In this document: piece after piece, positions 52,603 through 60,933 of the stretch
Position numbering within the stretch: the first letter of the stretch is position 1
How the letters are laid out: every line of letters starts with the position of its first letter
Assembly (NCBI RefSeq): GCF_900086725.1
Contig: NZ_LT574837.1
Coordinates: forward strand, 64,501 to 128,500
DNA: 64,000 nucleotides
Direction: 5' to 3'
From: Bariatricus massiliensis
GTDB taxonomy: Bacteria; Bacillota; Clostridia; Lachnospirales; Lachnospiraceae
Translations under genes and position numbers: made by a program
Notes under the pieces: model-generated
The model's input: the letters and a program-made list of their open reading frames with translations, nothing else
The model's database searches: none
What the model was told of the DNA's origin: nothing

Positions 52603-52637
52603 AAGGACCGTGTTCTTGCAGGAACACGGCCTTTATT
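52603..52637 (+). terminator. Rho-independent terminator of the PAP2 gene
   Basis: AAGGACCGTGTTC and GGAACACGGCCTT form a strong hairpin with a five-base loop and one bulged A, followed by TATTTCTATT. It lies before the VanZ gene, which then needs its own promoter. Confidence 0.8.
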
Positions 52638-52670
52638 TCTATTATGATAACAGGAAAAGGAGTTGAGAAA

Positions 52671-53171
52671 ATGAGTGGCAAAAAACAAAAGTGTCTCACC
52701 ACGGCGTTATTTACCGTATATGTTCTTGCAATCATATGGATAATTCTATTCAAGATGCAGTTGATCCCCGTTGTAACCCAGCGAAGCCTGAATCTGATTC
52801 CCTTCGGCGAATCGGTCATCGTCAACGGAAAGTTGGATATAAGTGAAATTATCTATAACCTTCTCATTTTTGTGCCCTTTGGGATTTACATGGGTATGTT
52901 GAAGCCTGACTGGTCTTTTTTTAAAAAGGCTGCTCCTATTTTTCTAACCAGTCTCGCCTTTGAAACCCTGCAGTTTATCTTTGCGATAGGAGCCACAGAC
53001 ATAACCGACCTGATCGGCAATACATTGGGCGGTATCATCGGTATCGGTCTTTACTTTGTGTTTGCCAGACTTTTCAAGGGTAAGTCCCTTCAAATCATGA
53101 ATATACTGGCCTTGATAGGAACTGTGTTCATGGTTGGCTTGATTGGGCTTTTAATCATAGCAAACCTGTAG
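52671..53171 (+). CDS. VanZ-family membrane protein
   Basis: About 166 residues with five helices. The family core is VTQRSLNLIPFGESVIVNGKLDISEIIYNLLIFVPFGIYMGML and LTSLAFETLQFIFAIGATDITDLIGNTLGGIIGIGLYF. VanZ proteins give low-level teicoplanin resistance or act in envelope homeostasis in Firmicutes; a house-keeping role is likely here as no vanHAX genes are seen. ATG 52671 follows AAAGGAGTTGAGAAA. It converges with the SfsA-MutY gene. Confidence 0.85.
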   Translation: MSGKKQKCLTTALFTVYVLAIIWIILFKMQLIPVVTQRSLNLIPFGESVIVNGKLDISEIIYNLLIFVPFGIYMGMLKPDWSFFKKAAPIFLTSLAFETLQFIFAIGATDITDLIGNTLGGIIGIGLYFVFARLFKGKSLQIMNILALIGTVFMVGLIGLLIIANL

Positions 53172-53182
53172 CGCGTCTGACC

Positions 53183-54946
53183 TTAATTCCTGTACTTTTC
53201 CTGCCCCAGCCTGATGTCCACATATCTAGTGTACGCTTCAAAGGCTGCTGGCATGGAATATGTCTTCTGAATCTCCTCAGGATGCGCGAATATCATCTCT
53301 TCCGTACAGTGCTTCTCCAACTCATCTACCCGGAGGGCATAGCCGTTCATATGCCATTCCACATGGCTGAAAATATGCTTTGCCTCCCCCAGCTCACGCA
53401 CTCTCAGCGGTGTCAGTCCGATGGACTTGCTGAAGCTTACAACTTCCTCCATGGAGCGCTTTCCCTCCAGATTCGGAAATTCATACATCCCCGCCAGAAG
53501 CCCTTTATTGGGGCGTTTTTTTATGGCCACCGTCTCCCCGTCTTGAAATATCAAGATGGTCTTCTCCTCGACACGGCGCTCTTTGGCTTTTTTCTTGACC
53601 GGCAGACGATTCTGGATTCCAAGCTCCTTCGCCCTGCAGAAGCCTGACAGCGGGCAGATATCACACTTTGGTTCTCCGTTGGGCACGCAGACGATAGCTC
53701 CCAGCTCAATCAAACCTTGATTAAAATCAGAAGGACATTCCTTCGGTATCACCTGCTCTAAGGCATTTTCTATCTTCCCCCTCACAGACACCTTCATAAT
53801 GTCCTCTTCGCTTGCCAGCAGTCTGGAAACTACCCGCAGGACATTCCCGTCCACCGCAGGCTTGGGAATGCCAAAAGCAAAAGAACTAATCGCCCCTGCC
53901 GTATAGCTGCCGATTCCGGACAAAGAGCGGATTTCTTCATAAGTGCCCGGGAATTCCCCTTCGTAGTCTACCATAATCTGCTGCGCCGCCTTCTGCATAT
54001 TGCGCACTCTGTTGTAGTATCCAAGCCCTTCCCAGAGCTTAAGCAGAAGGTCTTCCTCGGCTCCCGCAAGATCCTGCACAGTGGGAAGCGCCTCCATAAA
54101 TCGTTGGTAAAATGGCTTTACCGCCTCCACCCTAGTCTGCTGCAGCATGATTTCCGAAACCCACACACGGTAGGCGCTGACGTGCTTCCGCCAAGGCAGA
54201 TCGCGTTTGTTCTCACGGAACCATGGGACAAGCGCTTCCGCAGCTTCATACAGCTCAGGATTTTGAAGCACAACCGGCACTTCCTCCTTGATTTCAATGG
54301 AGTCGGCCCCCACCTTGCAGTCATAGGCAAGAACCTTCACCCCCAGATTCGCTGCCGCCACAAGAGCGTCCGCAAAAGCGGCGTGGGTTCTGCGGTTCGG
54401 CGTAAAATAGCGGACCCCTTCCATCTGTATCACAAAGAAAACATAGGCTTCATATCCTTCCTCCACAGCTTTTCCAAGCTCCTCCAGATGCTTGACCGCC
54501 CGTTCGCTGGGCGCGTCGGGAAAGCGTACCGCTCCCTCCTCCTCCAGCGTTACCCCCTTGACTTCAATGAATGCTCTCCGCTCTCCGCCGTATTCCACAT
54601 ACAAATCAAAACGTGAATTACCATAGGTCGTCTCCGGACGTAGCAGGGTCACCTCCGGAAACCACTTCCCTTCCTCTATCCATTCTTTCACGACCTGATT
54701 GGTGACCTGCGAGTCCATATTGACCATCCGGTCTCCTTTTTCCACTCCGATTAAATCCCACTTTGTCTTTCTGTCGGGATTGTCTGATTCCTGTAAATAC
54801 AAAACCGCACCCGGCACCAATAATTCGGCGCAGCGTCCGGTATTTTTTACATGGACTATTTCTTCTTTTCCATCTATTTCCACATGGGCTATAAAACGAT
54901 TAGGGCGTTTTATAAAACGCCCCTTTCTGATTCTTTCATATTTCAT
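53183..54946 (-). CDS. SfsA nuclease - MutY adenine glycosylase fusion
   Basis: A 587-residue protein of two usually separate enzymes. Residues 1 to about 230 are SfsA: KYERIRKGRFIKRPNRFIAHVEIDG, VHVKNTGRCAELLVPGA, SRFDLYVEYGGERRAFIEVKGVTL (nuclease core) and YFTPNRRTHAAFADAL. Residues from about 235 are MutY: WFRENKRDLPWRKHVSAYRVWVSEIMLQQTRVEAV (catalytic Glu), SLSGIGSYTAGAISSFAFGIP, AVDGNVLRVVSRL (catalytic Asp), a 4Fe-4S motif CVPNGEPKCDICPLSGFC and a NUDIX-like 8-oxoG domain (AIKKRPNKGLLAGMYEFPN). MutY removes A opposite 8-oxoguanine. The gene overlaps the DeoR gene by four bases (ATGA). No stop or frame shift separates the halves. Confidence 0.88.
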   Translation of the reverse strand: MKYERIRKGRFIKRPNRFIAHVEIDGKEEIVHVKNTGRCAELLVPGAVLYLQESDNPDRKTKWDLIGVEKGDRMVNMDSQVTNQVVKEWIEEGKWFPEVTLLRPETTYGNSRFDLYVEYGGERRAFIEVKGVTLEEEGAVRFPDAPSERAVKHLEELGKAVEEGYEAYVFFVIQMEGVRYFTPNRRTHAAFADALVAAANLGVKVLAYDCKVGADSIEIKEEVPVVLQNPELYEAAEALVPWFRENKRDLPWRKHVSAYRVWVSEIMLQQTRVEAVKPFYQRFMEALPTVQDLAGAEEDLLLKLWEGLGYYNRVRNMQKAAQQIMVDYEGEFPGTYEEIRSLSGIGSYTAGAISSFAFGIPKPAVDGNVLRVVSRLLASEEDIMKVSVRGKIENALEQVIPKECPSDFNQGLIELGAIVCVPNGEPKCDICPLSGFCRAKELGIQNRLPVKKKAKERRVEEKTILIFQDGETVAIKKRPNKGLLAGMYEFPNLEGKRSMEEVVSFSKSIGLTPLRVRELGEAKHIFSHVEWHMNGYALRVDELEKHCTEEMIFAHPEEIQKTYSMPAAFEAYTRYVDIRLGQEKYRN

Positions 54947-55716
54947 TGTTTTGCTATCACGAGCGGTATCTGCTCATGCTCTGCCTTTCTTACATACTCT
55001 TTATCTATCTCGGAATCCGTGATAATCTTGTGCACTTGATTGACCGGACAGATGACAGACACGTATCCGCCGCCGAACTTACTGGAATCGGCCAGCACAT
55101 ACACTTCCTGCGCCGACTTCAAAATGGCCCGCTTCACCTGCATCTGGGGCGTGGCAATGGACGTCAGTCCCACATCAAAGTTAATGCTGTGAATACCTAT
55201 AAATCCCTTGTCCACATGGAACTGCTCCATATTCTGCAGGGCTGCCTCACCCATGGTGGCCGCCAAATGGCCTCCCACATGCCCGCCTATCATGTAAAGC
55301 TCCACATGTCTCGCGTCTGCCAATTCATTGCCGACCAAAAGAGAATTGGTGACGACTGCCAGACGCTTCTCCGGATGATGCTTGATATGAAGCGCCAGAT
55401 AAAAACTGCTGGATGCATCATCTATAATGATAGTGTCCCTATCTTCTATATATTCATACGCACAGGCCGCGATCTGCTTCTTCCTGTCTGTATGGCGGTA
55501 AATCGTCTCCGCTGAATATTTGCGCTCCACTCCTTTATCTAAGCGGATAGCACCGCCGTGAGTCCTCCTCAGCAGCCCTTCCTTATCCATATTCTTGATG
55601 TCACTTCTTATGGTGACCTCGGAACAATTCAGCCTCGCGCTTAAGTCCGCCACTCTCACTCTGCCGTTCTCCTCAAGCTCCTGCAATATTGCCAGTCGTC
55701 TTTCCTGCATCATCAC
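54943..55716 (-). CDS. DeoR/GlpR-family transcriptional regulator
   Basis: A 257-residue repressor. The N-terminal HTH is QERRLAILQELEENGRVRVADLSARLNCSEVTIRSDIKNMDKEGLLRRTHGGAI, and the sugar-phosphate-binding C-terminal domain has IIDDASSSFYLALHI, VTNSLLVGNELADARHVELYMIGG and VLADSSKFG. The start is GTG with AAGGAGTATAATAAC upstream, or the ATG three bases on. It lies in the same direction after the threonate-type genes and likely controls them and tpi through the CGTTT repeats at 59.8-60 kb. Confidence 0.87.
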   Translation of the reverse strand: MMMQERRLAILQELEENGRVRVADLSARLNCSEVTIRSDIKNMDKEGLLRRTHGGAIRLDKGVERKYSAETIYRHTDRKKQIAACAYEYIEDRDTIIIDDASSSFYLALHIKHHPEKRLAVVTNSLLVGNELADARHVELYMIGGHVGGHLAATMGEAALQNMEQFHVDKGFIGIHSINFDVGLTSIATPQMQVKRAILKSAQEVYVLADSSKFGGGYVSVICPVNQVHKIITDSEIDKEYVRKAEHEQIPLVIAKQ

Positions 55717-55735
55717 GTTATTATACTCCTTAAAT

Positions 55736-56239
55736 TTATCTTACTTTTACACAGCCGGGAACGGTATGCTCTACCGCCAGCTTCATAATAGGAACAAATC
55801 TGTCCTTAAAATCCATTTTCGGAATAATAAGCGCCCGGTCTGCCTCATAATAAAAACCGATGGTCTTCGGAGTCGCTACCACCTTCTTCATCTGTCCCCA
55901 AGAATACGAAAGTTCTTTTCCGTCATGCAGGGACGTGATTCCCTCTTCGTCAAAGGTATATTCCGTCTCTCCTTTAAATTCTGGATTGAGCTGTACCTGC
56001 TTCTTCGCGCGCAGCTTCAGCTGTACGGGTGTAAAGCAAAGAAACGCTGCCGATGCCAGCAAGTAGAACACAAGAGAAACTGCCGGTGATTTTCCCGTCA
56101 CCACCAATATAATTCCCATAAACCCTACCGCCAATCCCAGAACATTGGTGAGAAATCCAGCGAACTTTGAATAGGTGTGATACAATGTGAAGTCATATAA
56201 AGCTTCCGCAGTCATGTGGGCTATAATCTTTTCTTCCAT
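55736..56239 (-). CDS. YcxB-like small membrane protein
   Basis: About 167 residues with two hydrophobic segments (FLTNVLGLAVGFMGIILVVTG and LVFYLLASAAFLCFTPVQL) and a C-terminal beta-rich domain that ends SYSWGQMKKVVATPKTIGFYYEADRALIIPKMDF, which looks like the YcxB/PH-like domain. ATG 56239 follows AGGAGGACATTT; the frame six residues longer is less likely. It lies 19 bases before the DeoR gene. Function unknown. Confidence 0.72.
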   Translation of the reverse strand: MEEKIIAHMTAEALYDFTLYHTYSKFAGFLTNVLGLAVGFMGIILVVTGKSPAVSLVFYLLASAAFLCFTPVQLKLRAKKQVQLNPEFKGETEYTFDEEGITSLHDGKELSYSWGQMKKVVATPKTIGFYYEADRALIIPKMDFKDRFVPIMKLAVEHTVPGCVKVR

Positions 56240-56273
56240 AAATGTCCTCCTGTTCAAGCATAGAGTTCACAAC

Positions 56274-56312
56274 AAAGTCCCCGACTATGATTATAACATA
56301 TGCGGGGACTTT
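56274..56312 (-). terminator. hairpin after the KdgT-like gene
   Basis: AAAGTCCCCG and CGGGGACTTT (56274-56283, 56303-56312) pair perfectly across a 19-base loop in the 104-base gap between the permease and YcxB-like genes. No long T run follows on the minus strand, so termination may be partial. The loop carries TATAAT, which might act as a -10 box for the downstream genes. Confidence 0.5.
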
Positions 56313-56343
56313 CTGCCATTCTTCTATGTACTTTTCATATGAA

Positions 56344-57384
56344 TTATTCTGCTTTGGCAGCTACTTTATCATGTGCCCAGCCTTCCGGACTGTAGATACC
56401 TTTTTGTTTCTTCTGCATATATTTGTCAAATGCAGCCGTGATAAACGGGCAAAGGAACAATGTAATAATAGATGCCGTAGCGCACTGTGCGGTAGCCATA
56501 CTTGTATACTGCGCCATGGACGGATCCGCCTCAGCTACAGCAGCCGGTGTCATAGCAGAGTTGAGAGCCGTTGTTCCGACAGCCGCGCCCATCGCGTTTC
56601 TCTCTTTCTTCGGAAGAAGAATGTTGATGATGAAGAAGAAGATAACTGCCGTCGCCGCTGAGATAAGACCTAGCACGATACCGGATGCCCCTGCTTTTAC
56701 GATTGTAGAAATATCTGTCTTCGCACCGATTGAGATAGTCATAAAGAACGTAACAATCGGCTGTGCACTCTTACAAGCGTCACGGAAGCCCTTGTCAAGA
56801 TTTCCCCAGATAAAGCCGATTAGCAAAGGAATAATCGTTGCAATCAGGGACTTGAACGGAATAGACGCAAGCCCTGTCGCGCCAAGTGCGACCAAGGTAA
56901 AGAACGGCCCGTCATTTAAGGACAGAATGGAAATCGCTCCTGTATCGGTGGCATTACCAAACTGTGATGACAGTGAGATATAAAGGGAACCATTGGAGTT
57001 CGTGATGGCTGCTATCATTACGAACGGTGTGATTCCAAGGAATCCGTCGGGTCCGCAGATTTTGCCTACCAGCAGTCCCAAGATAACGCCCAGCAAAAAC
57101 TTGGAGCCAGTCATTACCACACCTTTATAGAGTGGCATGCCGACTTGCTTGATATTAATCATAGAACCGCAAACGATGAGGAAGAATCCCATCATACAAG
57201 AGTTTCCTTCATAAAATAATGCAGTTACATATCCGCCGATTTGAAATGCCTGTGGTGCAAATGTAGCGATGATTACGGCGATAACGAGCGGTATAATGAC
57301 CAAACCGCCGGGTAAGTTTTTCATCTTATTCAAGATGTCAAAATCTTTTTGCTCTTTCTGAACCTTTACTTCTTTTTCTCCCAT
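56344..57384 (-). CDS. 2-keto-3-deoxygluconate permease family transporter (KdgT-like)
   Basis: A 346-residue protein with about ten helices of the KdgT family: KNLPGGLVIIPLVIAVIIATFAPQAFQIGGYVTALF, CGSMINIKQVGMPLYKGVVMTGSKFLLGVILG, MIAAITNSNGSLYISLSSQFG and AMGAAVGTTALNSAMTPAAVAE. In the setting of a DUF1537 kinase and a PdxA-like dehydrogenase it probably carries a four-carbon acid sugar such as threonate rather than deoxygluconate. AAGGAGGAGAGAAA precedes the ATG. It lies 19 bases after the kinase gene. Confidence 0.83.
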   Translation of the reverse strand: MGEKEVKVQKEQKDFDILNKMKNLPGGLVIIPLVIAVIIATFAPQAFQIGGYVTALFYEGNSCMMGFFLIVCGSMINIKQVGMPLYKGVVMTGSKFLLGVILGLLVGKICGPDGFLGITPFVMIAAITNSNGSLYISLSSQFGNATDTGAISILSLNDGPFFTLVALGATGLASIPFKSLIATIIPLLIGFIWGNLDKGFRDACKSAQPIVTFFMTISIGAKTDISTIVKAGASGIVLGLISAATAVIFFFIINILLPKKERNAMGAAVGTTALNSAMTPAAVAEADPSMAQYTSMATAQCATASIITLFLCPFITAAFDKYMQKKQKGIYSPEGWAHDKVAAKAE

Positions 57385-57403
57385 TTTCTCTCCTCCTTGA
57401 GAC

Positions 57404-58750
57404 TTATTTTCTGGCTGCTTCTCTGAATAACCTTGTCACGATATCACAGGCTGTATTGTCGTTCCCCGTGAGGCCGCCTTTCCCTACTACCGGCAGACCG
57501 TCATAGGGGCTTCCTACCAGCCGTCCCACGTCCGTCTGCGGTATCACATAGTCCATCACTTCAATGCACTCTACGCCCAGCTGGTAGCACACGTTCACCA
57601 TCGTGTCCCCTCCCGTCGTGTAGAGCCCCGCGATCCGCTCTCTTCCTACAATTTCCAGCACTTGGGCGATGATCATGCCCAGACCTGCATTGATCCGGTC
57701 CGCGCTCATGCCCCCTGCATAGTGGCGCTTCGCGTCCTCCTCATCCAGATTCAGCAGCTCCCCGTGGAGCGCCGTCTCGAACAGGATGGCGCGGGGCTGC
57801 TCCCCTGACTTCAGGAGCTCCACCGCCTTATGTACCGCGCGGTATACTTCATCCAGCGCCTCGTCCCCGCCCTCGATCAGCGGCAGCGGCTCTACGCTGA
57901 TGCGCACATGCCTTGCGTCCTCGCACAGGATGCCCATCTGCTTCTTTGTCACCGGGGTGGCGCTCCCCGCCGCGATCAGCACGGTCTTTCCCGCCTCTTC
58001 TGCCTCGGGCGGCAGGTTCGGCTCCTCCTCCTGGATCAGATCCCGGTAATAGGCCATCTTTGCGGTAAAGGGGCCCGGGTCCACGGTCACCACATTCCAG
58101 TTCAGGGAGATGCAGGCCTGTGCGATGTTCTCCACATCCTCCAGCGTGATGCCGTCCACCACGATGACCTCACAGCCTGCCCCACGCTGCTCTTTCAGCG
58201 CTTCCCGGATGGCCTCATCCCCTGCCAGCACCTTATCCAAGGTCACCAGCCCTACCTTCCTTCTCGTCTGCCCGGACAGCAGGCGGGGGATATAGTTCTC
58301 CTTCACCGGGGTGCGCACGTCCTTCGCCACCGGCGTGTTGATCAGCGCCACGCCGTCTATCACGGAATAGCCCCCGACCAGTATCCGCCGGGACTGGGGC
58401 ATGGCCGGCACTACCACCGCCACGGTCCCCTCCGGCAGCTGGTCCAGCATGGCGTCTATCTCCACGCCCACACCGCCCCGCAGGGTCGTGTCGATCCGCT
58501 TCTGGAAATACTTCACGCCCATCTCTTTCAGGGCGTCCGTGGCAGCCTTCACCTTCCCATAGGCCTCATTGGCCGGGAGGGCCCGACTGTTGCTGCTGAT
58601 GAGGATGGCGTCCAGCTCCTCCACCCCTTCGCCCTTCTGGGCTGCTTCTACATTAAAAAATACTGCGGTCCTTGCCTTGCTCCGGGCGAGCAGCACCCCT
58701 GTGGTGGTCGCTCCGGTCAGGTCATCTGCTACGGAACCAATCAATGGCAT
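57404..58750 (-). CDS. four-carbon acid sugar kinase (DUF1537 family, threonate kinase-like)
   Basis: A 448-residue kinase of the DUF1537 family. The N-terminal part has PLIGSVADDLTGATTTGVLLARS and KYFQKRIDTTLRGGVGVEIDAML; the C-terminal part has VLIAAGSATPVTKKQM and the ATP-site block LYTTGGDTMVNVCYQLGVE. Enzymes here phosphorylate D-threonate, L-threonate, D-erythronate or a 4-carbon ketoacid. It lies directly before a PdxA-like gene, as in the D-threonate pathway (kinase then 4-phospho-threonate dehydrogenase, giving dihydroxyacetone phosphate). GAGGAGGTAGGGCT precedes the ATG. Base composition is clearly richer in G and C than the genes around. Confidence 0.87.
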   Translation of the reverse strand: MPLIGSVADDLTGATTTGVLLARSKARTAVFFNVEAAQKGEGVEELDAILISSNSRALPANEAYGKVKAATDALKEMGVKYFQKRIDTTLRGGVGVEIDAMLDQLPEGTVAVVVPAMPQSRRILVGGYSVIDGVALINTPVAKDVRTPVKENYIPRLLSGQTRRKVGLVTLDKVLAGDEAIREALKEQRGAGCEVIVVDGITLEDVENIAQACISLNWNVVTVDPGPFTAKMAYYRDLIQEEEPNLPPEAEEAGKTVLIAAGSATPVTKKQMGILCEDARHVRISVEPLPLIEGGDEALDEVYRAVHKAVELLKSGEQPRAILFETALHGELLNLDEEDAKRHYAGGMSADRINAGLGMIIAQVLEIVGRERIAGLYTTGGDTMVNVCYQLGVECIEVMDYVIPQTDVGRLVGSPYDGLPVVGKGGLTGNDNTACDIVTRLFREAARK

Positions 58751-58763
58751 AGCCCTACCTCCT

Positions 58764-59786
58764 CTACTCTACCTTGCTCTCATGCTGCTTCGCCGCGTAC
58801 TCTGCCACCACCTTTGTGGACTCGATCAGGCTCACGCAGCCCGCGATGCCCTTGCCCGCGATATCGAAGGCAGTCCCGTGGTCCACGGAGCTGCGGATGA
58901 AGGGCAGGCCGAAGGTCAGGGTCACGGACTTCTCAAAGTCCAGTGTCTTGCAGGCGATATGCCCCTGATCGTGGTACAGGGAAAGGATGGCGTCGTACTT
59001 CCCTGATTTCCCGATATGGAACACGGAATCCGCCGGGCACGGCCCTACGGCGTTGATCCCCATCTCCTGCGCCGCCTTCACGGCCGGCTCCAGTTCGGTA
59101 ATCTCCTCCGTCCCGAACAGCCCGTTGTCCCCGTTGTGGGGGTTCAGCCCGGCCACGGCGATATACGGATTCTCAATCCCCACCTTGCGCAGCTCCTTGT
59201 CGATGTTGATGACATTCTCGAGCACCACATCCTTGGTGGCATAGTGGCAGGCGTCCACCAGCGACATATGGCGGCTCACGAAGAAGACCCCCAGCTTGTG
59301 GCAGGAGAACATGGTCAGTGCGTAGGGGGAGTTGGTCTGGTGCTGGTAGATCTCCGTATGCCCCGGCTCCTTGATGCCCACCAGCTTGATGGCCCCCTTG
59401 TGGATAGGCGCGGTGGATACCGCGTCCACTTTCCCTGCCATGCCAAGCTCGATGGACTTCATGATCCAGTCGATGGCCATCCGGCCGGCCAGCTCCTGCA
59501 CCTGTCCCCACTGGATAGAATCCGTGTCGTATTCTCCGGTCTCCAGCACGTCCACGGTCCCGAACTCATACTTGGCCTCCGCCGGGTCTTGGATCTTGTT
59601 GTACTTCAGCTCTTTGCCGAGTACCTTGGCCGCCCGCTCCATGATGGCAATGCTCCCGATGACGAAGGGACGGCAGCATTCATGGATCTCCTGAGCCAGC
59701 ATGGTGCCGACCACAATCTCCGGCCCGATGCCGGCCGGGTCCCCCATGGTGATAGCTGTGACTGGTTTGAATCTCATTTCGCTCAT
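58764..59786 (-). CDS. pdxA2: PdxA-like 4-phosphothreonate/4-hydroxythreonine-4-phosphate dehydrogenase
   Basis: A 340-residue NAD-dependent metal-binding dehydrogenase. Visible are ITMGDPAGIGPEIV, VDAVSTAPIHKGAIKLVGIKEPGHTEIYQ (metal His) and CPADSVFHIGKSGKYDAILSLYHDQGHIACKTLDFEKSVTLTFGLPFIRSSVDHGTAFDIAGKG. It oxidises a phosphorylated 4-carbon acid and decarboxylates it to dihydroxyacetone phosphate. The genetic setting, next to a DUF1537 kinase and with no other vitamin B6 gene, favours PdxA2 of threonate breakdown over the pyridoxal enzyme. It is the first gene of the operon; AAGGAAGAACGTAA precedes the ATG. Rich in G and C like the kinase gene. Confidence 0.87.
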   Translation of the reverse strand: MSEMRFKPVTAITMGDPAGIGPEIVVGTMLAQEIHECCRPFVIGSIAIMERAAKVLGKELKYNKIQDPAEAKYEFGTVDVLETGEYDTDSIQWGQVQELAGRMAIDWIMKSIELGMAGKVDAVSTAPIHKGAIKLVGIKEPGHTEIYQHQTNSPYALTMFSCHKLGVFFVSRHMSLVDACHYATKDVVLENVINIDKELRKVGIENPYIAVAGLNPHNGDNGLFGTEEITELEPAVKAAQEMGINAVGPCPADSVFHIGKSGKYDAILSLYHDQGHIACKTLDFEKSVTLTFGLPFIRSSVDHGTAFDIAGKGIAGCVSLIESTKVVAEYAAKQHESKVE

Positions 59787-59810
59787 TTACGTTCTTCCTT
59801 TCATTTATTT

Positions 59811-59982
59811 TCGTTTATAGTTGCGTTTTACTTCTGTTCGTAATTTAATTTTATCTCCTATTTATCGTTTCCGCAACTGTTTTTTGTAATTTTGTTAGTA
59901 TACCCATTTTTCGCTCCTCATTTTTATGCATTTTAAATAAATATTCTCCAAGTATTTTTCGTTTTCTTTCGTTTTTTCGTTT
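59811..59982. promoter_or_regulatory. array of CGTTT repeats, probable DeoR operator
   Basis: CGTTT occurs at 59812, 59824, 59960, 59970 and 59978 in the divergent gap between pdxA and tpi; the last three lie 10 and 8 bases apart, on one face of the helix. Many Firmicute DeoR regulators bind repeats of CGAAA, the complement of TTTCG. The right-hand group lies directly before the tpi -35 box. The rest of the 288-base gap is AT-rich with no gene. Confidence 0.55.
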
Positions 59983-59992
59983 GTTAAAAATA

Positions 59993-60021
59993 TTGTATTT
60001 CTTTTCCTATCGTAGTATAAT
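59993..60021 (+). promoter_or_regulatory. promoter of the triosephosphate isomerase gene
   Basis: TTGTAT (59993-59998), a 17-base spacer and TATAAT (60016-60021) lie 54 bases upstream of the start codon, just beyond the CGTTT repeats. Confidence 0.7.
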
Positions 60022-60074
60022 TTCATTGGATACAATCCAATCCCTAAGACAAGGATTCATTAAAGGAGGAGACT

Positions 60075-60860
60075 ATGCAGAAAAAACTTTACTTTGGCAG
60101 CAATCTGAAAATGTATAAGACCATCGAAGAGACCGTGGCTTATTTGCAGAAACTGGTGGAAAACACAAAGGATATAAGCCGGGACGAAATTGAACTTTTT
60201 ATTATTCCGTCTTATACTACGCTGGAGAGCGCCACAAAGAATGTAGACAGAAATTATGTAATGCTCGGCGCACAGAATATGTGTTGGGAAGATCAGGGAC
60301 AATTCACAGGGGAAATCTCTCCTCTTATGTTAAAAGAGCTGGGGCTTGATTTAGTGATGATCGGCCACTCCGAGAGACGCCATGTCTTCGGAGAAACGGA
60401 CGCGGAGGAAAATAAAAAGGTAAAAGCCGCCTTGAACCATGGCTTCACAACTCTTTTGTGCATCGGCGAGACAGCCGAAGAAAAAGAATTCGGCATCAGC
60501 CCCGAAGTACTGCGCACACAATTGAAGGTAGGATTCTATGGTGTATCCGCCGATAATATAGGCAAAATCTGGGTGGCCTATGAACCGGTGTGGTCCATCG
60601 GAGTAAACGGCACACCGGCCAGCGCGGATTATGCCGAAGAGATGCACAAAGTAATCAAAGAATGCCTTCAGGAGATTTTCGGTGAAGCGTCTGCTGAAAT
60701 TCCAGTGCTTTACGGCGGAAGCGTAAATCCGGGCAATGCCAATGAACTGATTGTACAGCCGTCCATAGACGGGTTGTTCACAGGCCGTGCCGCTTGGGAT
60801 GCTGACAAATTTGACAAATTGATTCGCGACGCTAAAAAGACCAGAGAGTCTATGGCCTAA
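60075..60860 (+). CDS. tpiA: triosephosphate isomerase, probably the threonate/tetrose pathway copy
   Basis: A 261-residue TIM barrel. The catalytic Lys sits in FGSNLKMYKT (usually GNWKMNKT), His in VMIGHSERRHVFGE and Glu in VAYEPVWSIGVNGTPAS; the phosphate loop is VLYGGSVNPGNANELI. The changed N-terminal motif sets it apart from the glycolytic enzyme and resembles copies dedicated to sugar catabolic operons, including erythrulose-phosphate isomerases. Opposite the pdxA operon, it could turn dihydroxyacetone phosphate into glyceraldehyde phosphate. AAAGGAGGAGACT precedes the ATG. Confidence 0.88.
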   Translation: MQKKLYFGSNLKMYKTIEETVAYLQKLVENTKDISRDEIELFIIPSYTTLESATKNVDRNYVMLGAQNMCWEDQGQFTGEISPLMLKELGLDLVMIGHSERRHVFGETDAEENKKVKAALNHGFTTLLCIGETAEEKEFGISPEVLRTQLKVGFYGVSADNIGKIWVAYEPVWSIGVNGTPASADYAEEMHKVIKECLQEIFGEASAEIPVLYGGSVNPGNANELIVQPSIDGLFTGRAAWDADKFDKLIRDAKKTRESMA

Positions 60861-60869
60861 AAGCAAAAG

Positions 60870-60933
60870 AAGGGAGAGAATCCTACCGCAGCACGCTTCC
60901 TGCATTGGCGCTGTGCATAGAATTCTTTCCCTT
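60870..60933. terminator. bidirectional terminator between tpi and lysR
   Basis: AAGGGAGAGAATCCTA (60870-60885) pairs with TAGAATTCTTTCCCTT (60918-60933) with two mismatches, enclosing a smaller GC-rich stem. It lies between two convergent genes and includes the end of the LysR gene. Confidence 0.7.

Noticed and set aside
57830..58900. Long plus-strand open frame (356 codons) across the kinase and pdxA genes
   Set aside because: It is anti-sense to two clear enzymes in a GC-rich stretch, spans the gap between them, has no family motif and is rich in His, Arg and Leu in the way typical of shadow frames.
59016..59843. Plus-strand open frame of 275 codons opposite pdxA
   Set aside because: Same cause: high GC of the pdxA coding strand keeps stops out of the opposite frame. 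It has no ribosome site and no recognisable domain.
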